This document shows positions 1 to 7,181 of a stretch of 13,046 nucleotides of DNA, piece by piece; the stretch's first letter is position 1; every line of letters starts with the position of its first letter. The translations under genes and the position numbers were made by a program. Under the pieces are notes generated by a model. It saw only the letters and a list, made by a program, of their open reading frames with translations, did no database searches and was not told where the DNA came from. The stretch is from NCBI GenBank assembly GCA_903896585.1, contig CAITYI010000039.1, positions 1-13,046 on the forward strand, in the 5' to 3' direction. This DNA comes from an uncultured bacterium. Its GTDB lineage: Bacteria > Actinomycetota > Actinomycetes > S36-B12.

Positions 1-57
1 GGATTTGAATTACTGACCCGCGGTGACTTTCAGTCGGCTTTATCCATTCCGGACTAG
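1..57 (+). CDS. C-terminal tail of an upstream gene (partial), possibly ligA
   Basis: Frame 1 is open from the window edge and reads GFELLTRGDFQSALSIPD, then TAG at 55-57. The other two plus frames stop within 15 bases. With 18 residues no family can be assigned safely. NAD-dependent DNA ligase LigA is often encoded just upstream of gatC in actinobacteria, and its BRCT domain commonly ends in a 'GF..LL..G' pattern like the one here, so a LigA tail is a guess from context. It could also be a chance open frame. The 51 bp between this stop and gatC show no terminator hairpin. Confidence 0.3.
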   Translation, partial: GFELLTRGDFQSALSIPD

Positions 58-96
58 CCAGAGTGAACGGGCGAATACCTGACCACCGAGGGCCAA

Positions 97-102
97 TAGA
101 AT
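97..102 (+). promoter_or_regulatory. -10 element for a leaderless gatC transcript
   Basis: TAGAAT matches TATAAT at five of six positions. It ends exactly six bases before the gatC ATG, which would put the transcription start on the start codon itself. No convincing -35 hexamer lies 16-18 bp upstream, and no good Shine-Dalgarno precedes the ATG (the nearest GAGGG is about 16 bases away). Leaderless mRNAs are common in actinobacteria. The assignment is an inference from spacing and the hexamer. Confidence 0.45.
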
Positions 103-108
103 GCGGAT

Positions 109-408
109 ATGTCCTCGATTGATCGTGAACAGGTCGTGCACCTTGGGCGTTTAGCTCGATTGGAATTATCAGAATCGGAGGTGACGCATTACACCGAACA
201 ACTTGACCAGATTCTGGGTGCGATTGCAGCGATCTCGGAGGTTGCCGCGGAGGATATTCCGCCGACCTCACATCCAATACCCATGACTAACGTATTTCGC
301 GACGACATTCCCACCCCAGGACTGGATCGATCCGTGGTAGCCGAGGGTGCTCCGGCGTGGGAAGACGACCGATTTCTGGTACCTCGAATTTTAGATGAAC
401 CAGCATGA
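109..408 (+). CDS. gatC: Glutamyl/aspartyl-tRNA(Gln/Asn) amidotransferase subunit C
   Basis: Small structural subunit of the GatCAB amidotransferase. It wraps around GatA and GatB and stabilises the complex that converts misacylated Glu-tRNA(Gln) or Asp-tRNA(Asn) to the cognate amide in the cytoplasm. The 99-residue length is normal for the family. The N-terminus carries the expected helical signature (VVHLGRLARLELSESEV, about residues 9-25). The C-terminal half has the conserved NVFRDDIP segment (about residues 61-68) followed by an extended tail. The ATG at 109 is chosen because it gives the family-typical start and sits six bases after a TAGAAT hexamer; there is no clear ribosome binding site, so translation is probably leaderless. 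The stop codon overlaps the gatA start by four bases (ATGA, 405-408), indicating coupled translation. Nothing appears truncated. Confidence 0.93.
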   Translation: MSSIDREQVVHLGRLARLELSESEVTHYTEQLDQILGAIAAISEVAAEDIPPTSHPIPMTNVFRDDIPTPGLDRSVVAEGAPAWEDDRFLVPRILDEPA

Positions 409-1922
409 CCGAGAAAATCCACACCATTGAGTCAGATCTGGTGCGCCAAAGTGCCGCCACCTTGGCCAGCGCCATTAGACAGGGCGATGTCACGAGTGAA
501 CAGGTTACGGCCGCCCACTTAGATCGCATAGAACAGGTTGATCCTGCTGTCCACGCATTTTTGTATGTCAATCGCGAACAATCCCTTGGGCGAGCCCGCG
601 AAGTCGATCGAGGTATTGCCGAAGGCAAGATTTCGAGTCCATTGGCGGGTGTACCGATCGCTCTCAAGGACCTACTGGCCACCAAAGGGATTCCCACCAC
701 CTGCGGATCGCGCATTTTGGAAGGATGGCGACCTCCTTATAACGCCACGATTGTTGAGCGACTTGAGGCTGCTGGAGTTGTATCACTGGGCAAGACGAAT
801 ATGGATGAATTTGCCATGGGATCTTCAACGGAGCACAGCGGATATGGCCCTACTCGAAATCCGTGGGATCTAGAAAGAATTCCGGGAGGTTCGGGTGGTG
901 GATCTGCGGCTGCCGTAGCAAGTTTTCAGTCGCCCCTCGCAATTGGTACTGACACCGGGGGATCCATCCGGCAACCCGCGGCGGTCACCGGGACGGTTGG
1001 TGTCAAACCCACCTACGGCGGAGTCTCGAGATACGGAATTGTGGCTCTCGCCTCTTCCCTCGATCAAGCGGGCCCCTGTGCGCGCGATGTCATGGACACG
1101 GCACTTCTTCATTCCATCATTGCCGGCCATGACCCACGTGACTCTACGTCCATCAATTCACCGGTGCCAGACGTTATTCAGGCGGCTTTATCAGCCGATG
1201 TTCGCCAAATGAAAATTGGGGTCATCAAGCAGTTACAGGGGGAAGGATTTCAGCGTGGGGTGCTGGAGCGCTTCAATGCGGCCCTTGATCTGCTAGCGGG
1301 GCTTGGCGCAGAGATTATTGAAGTTTCTTGTGAGCACTTTCAGTATGCACTGGGTGCCTACTACCTGATACTTCCATCTGAAGCCTCCAGCAATCTCGCG
1401 CGTTTTGATGGAATGCGATTTGGAATTAGGCGAGGAGATGACGGAAGTAATTCAGTTGAGCAGGTCATGAGTGCAACTCGAGAGGCAGGGTTCGGCGCAG
1501 AAGTTAAGCGACGGATCATGCTTGGGACGTATGCACTCTCAAGCGGATACTACGATGCTTATTACGGGCAAGCCCAGAAAATTCGCACATTGATCACGCG
1601 AGACTTTGAGTCAGCCTTTTCACACGTCGATGTTCTAGTCTCACCAACTGCGCCGACCACTGCTTTCAAAATTGGGGAAAAACTTGATGATCCCTTGGCC
1701 ATGTATCTCAACGATATTGCCACAATTCCGGTGAATCTCGCTGGAAACTGCGCTATGTCACTCCCCATAGGGCTGGCTCCCGAAGATGGTCTACCTGTTG
1801 GCTTGCAGATCATTGCACCAGCCATGGCTGATGATCGGCTGTACCGCGTGGGCTCGGCACTCGAAGCTGCTCTCGTTGACCAATGGGGTGGCTTGTTAAT
1901 TGAGGAGGCTCCGGCGTTATGA
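405..1922 (+). CDS. gatA: Glutamyl/aspartyl-tRNA(Gln/Asn) amidotransferase subunit A
   Basis: Amidase-signature glutaminase subunit. It hydrolyses glutamine and channels ammonia to GatB for amidation of Glu-tRNA(Gln)/Asp-tRNA(Asn). At 505 residues it is full length for the family. The Ser-cisSer-Lys triad is visible: Lys88 in IALKDLL, cis-Ser163 in the glycine-rich loop PGGSGGGSAAA (160-170), and nucleophile Ser187 in GTDTGGSIRQPA (181-192). The 24-residue spacing between the two serines is the usual one. The Gly at position 164, where many bacteria have Ser, and the segment LASSLDQAGPCARDVMDTALLH are typical of actinobacterial GatA. The start overlaps the gatC stop and the stop overlaps the gatB start (ATGA at both ends), so gatC-A-B are stoichiometrically coupled. 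No damage or missing residues are seen. Confidence 0.97.
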   Translation: MTEKIHTIESDLVRQSAATLASAIRQGDVTSEQVTAAHLDRIEQVDPAVHAFLYVNREQSLGRAREVDRGIAEGKISSPLAGVPIALKDLLATKGIPTTCGSRILEGWRPPYNATIVERLEAAGVVSLGKTNMDEFAMGSSTEHSGYGPTRNPWDLERIPGGSGGGSAAAVASFQSPLAIGTDTGGSIRQPAAVTGTVGVKPTYGGVSRYGIVALASSLDQAGPCARDVMDTALLHSIIAGHDPRDSTSINSPVPDVIQAALSADVRQMKIGVIKQLQGEGFQRGVLERFNAALDLLAGLGAEIIEVSCEHFQYALGAYYLILPSEASSNLARFDGMRFGIRRGDDGSNSVEQVMSATREAGFGAEVKRRIMLGTYALSSGYYDAYYGQAQKIRTLITRDFESAFSHVDVLVSPTAPTTAFKIGEKLDDPLAMYLNDIATIPVNLAGNCAMSLPIGLAPEDGLPVGLQIIAPAMADDRLYRVGSALEAALVDQWGGLLIEEAPAL

Positions 1923-3421
1923 CATCGACTGCATTTGACAACGTAATCGCTGAGTTTGAGCCGGTTATCGGATTGGAAACACACATTGAACTTGGCACGC
2001 AGACCAAAATGTTCTGCGGATGCTCAACCGAATTTGGTGGCGATCCCAATACGCACGTATGTCCGGTGTGTCTGGGGCTACCTGGCTCCATGCCCGCGGT
2101 CAATCGCACTGCGGTTGAATCCACAATTCGCATGGGTCTGGCCCTGAACTGTTCGATTGCTCCATGGTCGCGCTTTGCTCGCAAGAACTATTTCTATCCC
2201 GATATGCCAAAGAACTATCAAATTTCTCAATATGACGAACCCTTGTGTATCAACGGGTTTCTTGACGTAACCGTTATCACTGAAGATGGACCTCGGGTCT
2301 TTCGAGTGGAGATTGAACGCGTCCACATGGAAGAAGACACCGGGAAGTTGACCCATGGTGGGGGAGCTGGGCGAATACACGGAGCCACACATTCACTCGT
2401 TGACTACAACCGGGCCGGCATCCCATTAATCGAAGTTGTCACTAAGCCCATTGCTGGCACTGGAAGTTTAGCGCCCGATGTAGCCAAAGCGTACGTCACA
2501 GAACTTCGCGAACTCATGCGTGCGCTGGGTGTATCCGATGTCCGCATGGAGGAGGGCTCACTTCGTTGCGATGTCAACGTCTCCCTCGCTCGAACCGGTG
2601 AATCATGGGGTACTCGAACCGAAACTAAGAATGTGAACTCCCTGCGGTCTGTTGAAAGAGCCGTACGGACCGAAATGATCCGTCAAGCTGAGCGCCTGCG
2701 CGATGGCAACCGAATTGTTCAGGAGACTCGTCACTTCAACGAGGAAACAGGCAACACCACTTCGGGTCGATCAAAGGAGCAGGCTGAGGATTACCGCTAT
2801 TTCCCCGAGCCAGATCTCATTCCTGTTGCCCCATCAGAGGAGTGGATCAGCGAATTACGAACCACTTTGCCGGAGATTCCCTCGGTACGTCGGGCACGAT
2901 TACAGCAGGTCTGGGGTATCAGTGACTTTGACATGGCGAGCTTGGTCAATGCGGGGGCGCTTGATCTCATTGAGCAGACCATTCACTCTGGCGTGAGTGA
3001 GCAAGCGGCCCGAAAATGGTGGATGGGTGAGTTTTCGCGGATAGCAAATGAACGCGGATGCGATCTAGTAGATCTCACTGTCCAGCCATTGGATATTCGT
3101 CAAGTTGAAAGTCTCATTGCAAGTGGAGACCTCACCGACAAACTTGCCCGTTCTGTTTTTGAAGGTGTTATCGCAGGCGAAGGCTCAGTTGCGGAAGTAA
3201 TCTCCCGGCGAGGCTTGAAAGTGGTCAGCGATGACACTTCTTTGATCGCGGCCATTGAGCAAGCTTTGGCTGAGCAGCCTGATGTCGCTGAGAAGATTAA
3301 GTCAGGAAAGTTACAAGCGGCGGGTGCGATTGTGGGAGCAGTCATGAAAGCAACCCAAGGCCAGGCCGATGCGGCCAAAGTCCGAGGCCTTTTATTTGAG
3401 CTACTGGGTATTTCTGAGTGA
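1919..3421 (+). CDS. gatB: Aspartyl/glutamyl-tRNA(Asn/Gln) amidotransferase subunit B
   Basis: tRNA-binding kinase/amidotransferase subunit. It phosphorylates the misacylated Glu or Asp and replaces the phosphate with ammonia delivered from GatA. It has 500 residues, normal length. The N-terminal catalytic cradle shows GLETHIELGTQTKMFCGC (18-35), and a CxC...CxxC zinc site (Cys33, Cys35, Cys48, Cys51). Further family motifs are YPDMPKNYQISQYDEP (93-108), MEEDTGKL (137-144), VDYNRAGIPLIEVVTKP (161-177), and YRYFPEPDL (292-300). The helical and YqeY-type tRNA-binding tail fills roughly 310-500. The position usually Val in GLEVH is Thr21 here, a mild departure. A GAGGAGG Shine-Dalgarno (1902-1908) lies ten bases before the ATG, inside gatA. 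The gene ends the operon; a 77-bp gap with a tandem repeat follows and I see no terminator. Confidence 0.97.
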   Translation: MTSTAFDNVIAEFEPVIGLETHIELGTQTKMFCGCSTEFGGDPNTHVCPVCLGLPGSMPAVNRTAVESTIRMGLALNCSIAPWSRFARKNYFYPDMPKNYQISQYDEPLCINGFLDVTVITEDGPRVFRVEIERVHMEEDTGKLTHGGGAGRIHGATHSLVDYNRAGIPLIEVVTKPIAGTGSLAPDVAKAYVTELRELMRALGVSDVRMEEGSLRCDVNVSLARTGESWGTRTETKNVNSLRSVERAVRTEMIRQAERLRDGNRIVQETRHFNEETGNTTSGRSKEQAEDYRYFPEPDLIPVAPSEEWISELRTTLPEIPSVRRARLQQVWGISDFDMASLVNAGALDLIEQTIHSGVSEQAARKWWMGEFSRIANERGCDLVDLTVQPLDIRQVESLIASGDLTDKLARSVFEGVIAGEGSVAEVISRRGLKVVSDDTSLIAAIEQALAEQPDVAEKIKSGKLQAAGAIVGAVMKATQGQADAAKVRGLLFELLGISE

Positions 3422-3426
3422 TCCGG

Positions 3427-3487
3427 TCAAGTAGGTTTAATAATCAAGTAGATTTAATAATCAAGTAGATTTAGTAATCAAGTAGAT
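3427..3487. repeat. 17-bp tandem repeat, about 3.6 copies, upstream of ilvD
   Basis: TCAAGTAG starts at 3427, 3444, 3461 and 3478, an exact 17-bp period. The consensus unit is TCAAGTAGATTTAATAA. Copy 1 differs at one base (A to G), copy 2 matches, copy 3 has one change, and copy 4 is cut off after ten bases by the ilvD ribosome binding site. The array fills most of the 77-bp gap between gatB and ilvD and would lie in the ilvD 5' leader. Each full copy has an AT-rich TTTAAT/TTTAGT hexamer resembling a -10 box, but no -35 partner is visible. Function unknown. Confidence 0.9.
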
Positions 3488-3492
3488 AGGGA
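3487..3492 (+). promoter_or_regulatory. ilvD Shine-Dalgarno
   Basis: TAGGGA ends six bases before the ATG at 3499 and directly abuts the last, truncated copy of the 17-bp tandem repeat. It supports the chosen ilvD start. Confidence 0.6.
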
Positions 3493-3498
3493 CAAGAC

Positions 3499-5202
3499 AT
3501 GCCGAACTCAACGCCTCCCAATATGAAGCCTCGAAGCTCTGATGTCACCGAGGGTCTTGAGCGGACGGCAGCACGAGGAATGCTGCGAGCGGTTGGCATG
3601 ACGGACGAAGATTTTCCAAAGCCGCAGATTGGTATTGCATCGAGTTGGAATGAGATCACGCCATGCAATCTGTCCCTGGCTCGCCTCGCGATTGCAGCAA
3701 AGGAAGGGGTTTTTTCGGCCGGCGGATTTCCCATGCAGTTTGGAACCATCTCGGTTTCTGATGGCATTTCCATGGGGCATGAGGGCATGCATTTTTCACT
3801 CGTGAGCCGAGAGATTATTGCTGATTCGGTAGAAGCGGTCATGCAGGCCGAGCGCCTTGACGGCATGGTGACGTTTGCAGGCTGCGATAAATCTCTCCCA
3901 GGAATGCTCATGGCCGCGGCTCGACTGGATTTGGCTTCAGTTTTTGTCTATGCGGGGTCTATCTTGCCCGGATTCGTCAAACTCTCCGATGGCACTGAAA
4001 AAGATGTCACCATCATCGACGCATTTGAGGCTGTGGGTGCTTGTGCTCGCGGATTGATGTCGCGCGAGGACGTCGACACAATTGAGCGGGCAATTTGTCC
4101 GGGTGAAGGCGCCTGTGGAGGCATGTACACCGCAAACACCATGGCAAGTGCGGCAGAAGCCATGGGGATGTCACTGCCCGGTTCTGCGGCTCCGCCTGCC
4201 GTAGACCGTCGCCGTGATGGTTTTTCGCGCCATTCAGGGGAGGCTGTTGTCGAACTGATCCGGCAGGGCATAACAACGAGAGACATCATCACCAGGCAGT
4301 CTTTGGAAAATGCAATAGCCGTGGTCATGGCCTTTGGCGGATCGACGAATGCGGTTCTCCACCTCCTGGCGATTGCTCACGAAGCTCATGTGGAGCTCGA
4401 ACTACATGACTTCCACCGTATTGGTTCCAAGGTTCCGCTACTCGCGGACGTTAAACCATTTGGTCGCTATGTCATGAGCGATGTGGATCGGGTCGGCGGA
4501 GTGCCGGTAATCCTGAGGGCACTTCTTGATGCAGGTCTTATCCACGGTGACTGTCTCACTGTCACGGGAAAAACCATGGCGGAGAACTTAGCTTCAATAA
4601 ATCCACCAGATCCTGATGGCGACATTTTGTATGCATCAAAAAATGCAATAGCAACGAGTGGTGGAATAACAATCCTCGGCGGATCACTAGCACCAGAGGG
4701 CGCAGTGGTAAAGAATGCTGGGGTCGATGTTGACTTCTTTGAAGGGCGAGCGCGCGTGTTCGAGCGTGAGCAGTCTGCAATGAAAGCATTAGAAGATGGC
4801 ACGATTAGTGCGGGAGATGTTGTCATTATCCGCTACGAAGGGCCTAAGGGCGGCCCCGGAATGCGGGAAATGCTCATGATCACGGGTGCCATCAAAGGCG
4901 CCGGTCTCGGTAAAGAAGTTCTCCTGATAACTGATGGCCGCTTCTCCGGAGGGACCACCGGATTGTGCGTTGGTCACGTTTCACCCGAGGCTGTTGATGG
5001 TGGCCCCATTGGACTGGTCAAGGATGGGGATCGGATATCCATCAATTTGACCACTCGTCAGTTGGAGCTCCACGTGGAACCCGCCGAATTGGCTCAGCGC
5101 AGGGAACACTTCACTCCGTTGCCCCCTCGGTATGACCGCGGAGTGCTCGCGAAGTACGTCAAGTTGGTGGGAAGTGCCTCTCGTGGCGCCGTGTGTGACT
5201 GA
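3499..5202 (+). CDS. ilvD: Dihydroxy-acid dehydratase
   Basis: Dehydrates 2,3-dihydroxyisovalerate and 2,3-dihydroxy-3-methylvalerate to the 2-oxo acids, the third common step of valine and isoleucine synthesis, and supplies 2-oxoisovalerate to LeuA. At 567 residues it belongs to the shorter, actinobacterial-like IlvD group. The three cysteines expected to hold the Fe-S cluster are Cys56 (ITPCNLSL), Cys129 (GCDKSLPGM) and Cys206 (EGACGGMYTANTM). Three cluster cysteines fit a [2Fe-2S] enzyme, as known for actinobacterial DHAD. Asp88 (SVSDGI), Asp130 and Lys131 are the expected Mg2+ ligands. The C-terminal motifs EGPKGGPGMREML and DGRFSGGTTG are present. The start is supported by a Shine-Dalgarno at six bases' spacing. 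It sits between gatB and the ilvB control region and has its own gap, so it is either read from gatCAB or from an unrecognised promoter in the repeat region. No terminator is visible after it. Confidence 0.97.
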   Translation: MPNSTPPNMKPRSSDVTEGLERTAARGMLRAVGMTDEDFPKPQIGIASSWNEITPCNLSLARLAIAAKEGVFSAGGFPMQFGTISVSDGISMGHEGMHFSLVSREIIADSVEAVMQAERLDGMVTFAGCDKSLPGMLMAAARLDLASVFVYAGSILPGFVKLSDGTEKDVTIIDAFEAVGACARGLMSREDVDTIERAICPGEGACGGMYTANTMASAAEAMGMSLPGSAAPPAVDRRRDGFSRHSGEAVVELIRQGITTRDIITRQSLENAIAVVMAFGGSTNAVLHLLAIAHEAHVELELHDFHRIGSKVPLLADVKPFGRYVMSDVDRVGGVPVILRALLDAGLIHGDCLTVTGKTMAENLASINPPDPDGDILYASKNAIATSGGITILGGSLAPEGAVVKNAGVDVDFFEGRARVFEREQSAMKALEDGTISAGDVVIIRYEGPKGGPGMREMLMITGAIKGAGLGKEVLLITDGRFSGGTTGLCVGHVSPEAVDGGPIGLVKDGDRISINLTTRQLELHVEPAELAQRREHFTPLPPRYDRGVLAKYVKLVGSASRGAVCD

Positions 5203-5216
5203 TTTCAGACCTCGGG

Positions 5217-5245
5217 GTGACATGCCAGACACCTGGGGCTATTGT
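5217..5245 (+). promoter_or_regulatory. Promoter of the ilvB leader / ilvBNC operon
   Basis: A -35 box GTGACA (5217-5222, five of six with TTGACA) is separated by exactly 17 bp from a -10 box TATTGT (5240-5245, four of six with T1, A2 and T6 kept). The hexamer ends six bases before the GTG at 5252, so transcription should start on the first base of the leader-peptide start codon. It lies 15 bp after the ilvD stop. Confidence 0.65.
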
Positions 5246-5251
5246 TTACCC

Positions 5252-5296
5252 GTGACCTTGAAATCTTCAGTAGTAGTTATTAGGCGCGTGGGCTAA
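5252..5296 (+). CDS. ilvB operon leader peptide (Val-Val-Val-Ile)
   Basis: A 14-codon reading frame, GTG to TAA, encodes MTLKSSVVVIRRVG. The regulatory run is GTA GTA GTT ATT (5270-5281), three Val and one Ile codon, the two end products of the pathway. Short leader peptides with Val/Ile/Leu runs and downstream terminators are known before ilvB in Corynebacterium, Mycobacterium and Streptomyces. Here the stop codon falls in the loop of a strong hairpin (5284-5313). The GTG start has no Shine-Dalgarno and coincides with the predicted transcription start, so it is probably leaderless. An in-frame ATG at 5222 would give 24 residues but overlaps the -35 box, so it should not be transcribed from this promoter. 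Ribosome stalling at the Val codons when charged tRNA(Val) is scarce would prevent termination. Confidence 0.8.
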   Translation: MTLKSSVVVIRRVG

Positions 5297-5318
5297 GCAG
5301 CACCCCTACGCGCAGCCC
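5284..5318 (+). promoter_or_regulatory. Pause hairpin and competing antiterminator of the ilvB attenuator
   Basis: Hand folding gives a 9-bp stem of GCGCGTGGG (5284-5292) with CCTACGCGC (5305-5313), one G-U pair, 12-base loop; the leader stop codon is in the loop. The alternative is GGGCT (5290-5294) with AGCCC (5314-5318), extended by GC (5297-5298) with GC (5312-5313). That pairing breaks the pause stem and takes the 5' foot of the terminator stem. A ribosome stalled at the Val codons would cover the pause-stem 5' arm and leave GGGCT free or nearly so; a ribosome at the stop codon would cover GGGCT. Geometry fits classical attenuation but has not been computed. Confidence 0.6.
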
Positions 5319-5350
5319 TCCGCAACCCACTCCGGGTCCGGGGGGTTTTT
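5314..5350 (+). terminator. Intrinsic terminator of the ilvB attenuator
   Basis: The outer stem AGCCCTCCG (5314-5322) pairs with CGGGGGGTT (5339-5347) through nine pairs with two G-U wobbles. A small internal loop leads to an inner stem ACCC (5325-5328) with GGGT (5334-5337) closing a five-base loop. A run of five T (5346-5350) follows directly. It lies 17 bases after the leader stop and about 80 bp before ilvB, the expected place for an attenuator. Confidence 0.8.
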
Positions 5351-5385
5351 CATTAAAGTTGATCCACAACGGCAAGCCCCCGAGT

Positions 5386-5427
5386 AAGAGACCAGCCCCG
5401 ACCAAGAGACCAGGCCCGACCAAGAGA
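5386..5427. repeat. 18-bp tandem repeat, about 2.3 copies, upstream of ilvB
   Basis: Units start at 5386, 5404 and 5422. The first two are 18 bp with a single C/G difference at position 11 (AAGAGACCAGSCCCGACC); the third stops after AAGAGA, six bases before the ilvB ATG at 5433. The array fills the spacer between the attenuator terminator and the gene. The purine-rich AAGAGA / ACGGA just before ATG may serve as a weak ribosome binding site. Confidence 0.85.
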
Positions 5428-5432
5428 ACGGA

Positions 5433-7181
5433 ATGGACATGACGCAAGAGATCACCGGAGCGCAAAGCCTGGTTCAATCGATGGAAGCGGCAGGTGTCGA
5501 GGTGGTATTTGGTATTCCGGGAGGGGCGATCCTCCCGGTCTACGACCCGATGATGGATTCAACCAAGATCCGCCACATTTTAGTTCGCCATGAGCAGGGA
5601 GCGGGTCATGCCGCAGAAGGGTATGCCTCAGCCACCGGTCGGGTGGGTGTGTGCATGGCCACCAGTGGCCCTGGCGCTACCAACTTAGTCACTCCAATCT
5701 CTGATGCTTATATGGATTCAGTACCAATGGTGGCGATCACCGGTCAGGTACCAAGTGCCGCCATTGGCACCGATGCGTTCCAGGAGGCTGATATCCGCGG
5801 AATCACCATGCCAATTACTAAACACAATTTCCTCATAACCAATGCGGATGAAATCCCCATGGCGATCGCCAGGGCATTCCACATTGCAGGAACTGGCCGT
5901 CCAGGTCCGGTTCTTGTTGATATTTCCAAGGATGCCCTGCAAGCCATGACAACTTTTAATTGGCCGGAAGAGTTAGATCTGCCCGGGTATCACCCGAAGA
6001 CACGACCGCATTCCAAGCAGATTCGGGAAGCGGCCAAACTTATTCTTAGTTCACGGCAGCCGGTGCTTTATGTCGGTGGCGGTGTTATTCGCGCAAACGC
6101 ATCTGAGGCACTTCGTAAATTAGCCGATCTCACCGGAATCCCGGTAGTGACGACGCTGATGGCGCGTGGCGCGTTTCCAGATTCACATCCACAGCACCTA
6201 GGAATGCCCGGAATGCATGGAACAGTGGCAGCTGTCGGCGCCCTACAGCAGGCTGATCTTCTGATCACACTTGGCGCCCGATTTGATGATCGAGTGACGG
6301 GTAAATTAGCTACATTTGCGCCTAAAGCCGCGGTGATTCACGCCGACATTGACCCCGCAGAAATCGGCAAAAATCGTCATGCCGATATACCCATTGTTGG
6401 GGATGTAGCCGAGGTTATTCCGGAGCTGATTACCGCACTTCAAGCCGAGATGGATCAAGGTGTTCGTGGTGACTACGAGGGATGGTGGGTTCAACTCAAT
6501 CGACTGCGGGAGACTTATCCACTCGGCTACGACCTGCCAGACGATGGTTCTCTTTCTCCCCAATATGTAATCGAGCGGCTGGGCAAGATTTCCGGACCCG
6601 AGTCCATCTACGCGGCGGGCGTTGGTCAACACCAGATGTGGGCTGCGCAGTTCATCGGCTATGAATTTCCGGGCACGTGGTTGAACTCCGGTGGCGCGGG
6701 CACCATGGGGTATGCCGTACCTGCGGCCATGGGTGCAAAAGTCGGTCGACCCGATGCCACCGTGTGGGCGGTAGATGGCGATGGCTGTTTCCAAATGACC
6801 AACCAAGAGCTCGCAACCTGCACAATTAACGACATCCCAATCAAAGTGGCTTTAATCAATAATTCAAGTTTGGGAATGGTTCGTCAGTGGCAGACCTTGT
6901 TTTATAACGAGCGATATTCGAATACCGACTTGCATTCACACAGGTTCCCGGACTTCGTGAAGCTGGCGGAGGCTTATGGCGCCCATGGGCTTCAGTGCGA
7001 CTCGCCTGATCAAGTTGACTCAGTCATCGAAAAAGCTATGAGCCTCAACGATGCTCCAGTGGTAATTGACTTCGTGGTGCACCGCGATGCCATGGTGTGG
7101 CCAATGGTTGCTGCGGGGACAGGCAATGACGAGATCATGTATGCCCGATCAATTGCGCCCGAGTGGGGGAGTGAGGAATAG
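5433..7181 (+). CDS. ilvB: Acetolactate (acetohydroxyacid) synthase, large catalytic subunit
   Basis: Thiamine-diphosphate enzyme. It condenses pyruvate with pyruvate or 2-oxobutyrate, the first committed step of valine/leucine and isoleucine synthesis. 582 residues, normal length. The catalytic Glu54 is in RHEQGAGHAAEGYA (52-65). The FAD-binding middle domain spans roughly 195-345. The ThDP/Mg motif is GDG (449-451) ending in NN (476-477), followed by GMVRQWQ (481-487). Pro107 (GQVPS) and Trp486, both at sites known to affect herbicide sensitivity, have the wild-type residue. The ATG at 5433 is used; a second ATG two codons later is possible. The ribosome binding site is weak. The gene lies behind a leader peptide and terminator, so its transcription should respond to Val/Ile supply. 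Its stop overlaps the ilvN GTG by one base. Confidence 0.97.
   Translation: MDMTQEITGAQSLVQSMEAAGVEVVFGIPGGAILPVYDPMMDSTKIRHILVRHEQGAGHAAEGYASATGRVGVCMATSGPGATNLVTPISDAYMDSVPMVAITGQVPSAAIGTDAFQEADIRGITMPITKHNFLITNADEIPMAIARAFHIAGTGRPGPVLVDISKDALQAMTTFNWPEELDLPGYHPKTRPHSKQIREAAKLILSSRQPVLYVGGGVIRANASEALRKLADLTGIPVVTTLMARGAFPDSHPQHLGMPGMHGTVAAVGALQQADLLITLGARFDDRVTGKLATFAPKAAVIHADIDPAEIGKNRHADIPIVGDVAEVIPELITALQAEMDQGVRGDYEGWWVQLNRLRETYPLGYDLPDDGSLSPQYVIERLGKISGPESIYAAGVGQHQMWAAQFIGYEFPGTWLNSGGAGTMGYAVPAAMGAKVGRPDATVWAVDGDGCFQMTNQELATCTINDIPIKVALINNSSLGMVRQWQTLFYNERYSNTDLHSHRFPDFVKLAEAYGAHGLQCDSPDQVDSVIEKAMSLNDAPVVIDFVVHRDAMVWPMVAAGTGNDEIMYARSIAPEWGSEE

Noticed and set aside
3436..3475. TTTAAT hexamers in the 17-bp array as real ilvD promoters
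   Set aside because: No -35-like hexamer stands 16-18 bp upstream of any copy. Kept only as a remark in the repeat entry.
5222..5296. Longer ilvB leader peptide from ATG at 5222 (24 codons, same frame)
   Set aside because: The ATG overlaps the -35 box, so it would be upstream of the predicted transcription start; no Shine-Dalgarno either. Possible only if transcripts come from ilvD or further upstream.
6306..6806. Long antisense open frame (166 codons) opposite ilvB, and similar ones opposite gatA, ilvC and leuA
   Set aside because: They lie wholly within strongly recognised genes, have no ribosome binding sites or recognisable domains, and follow from the codon bias of the sense genes.
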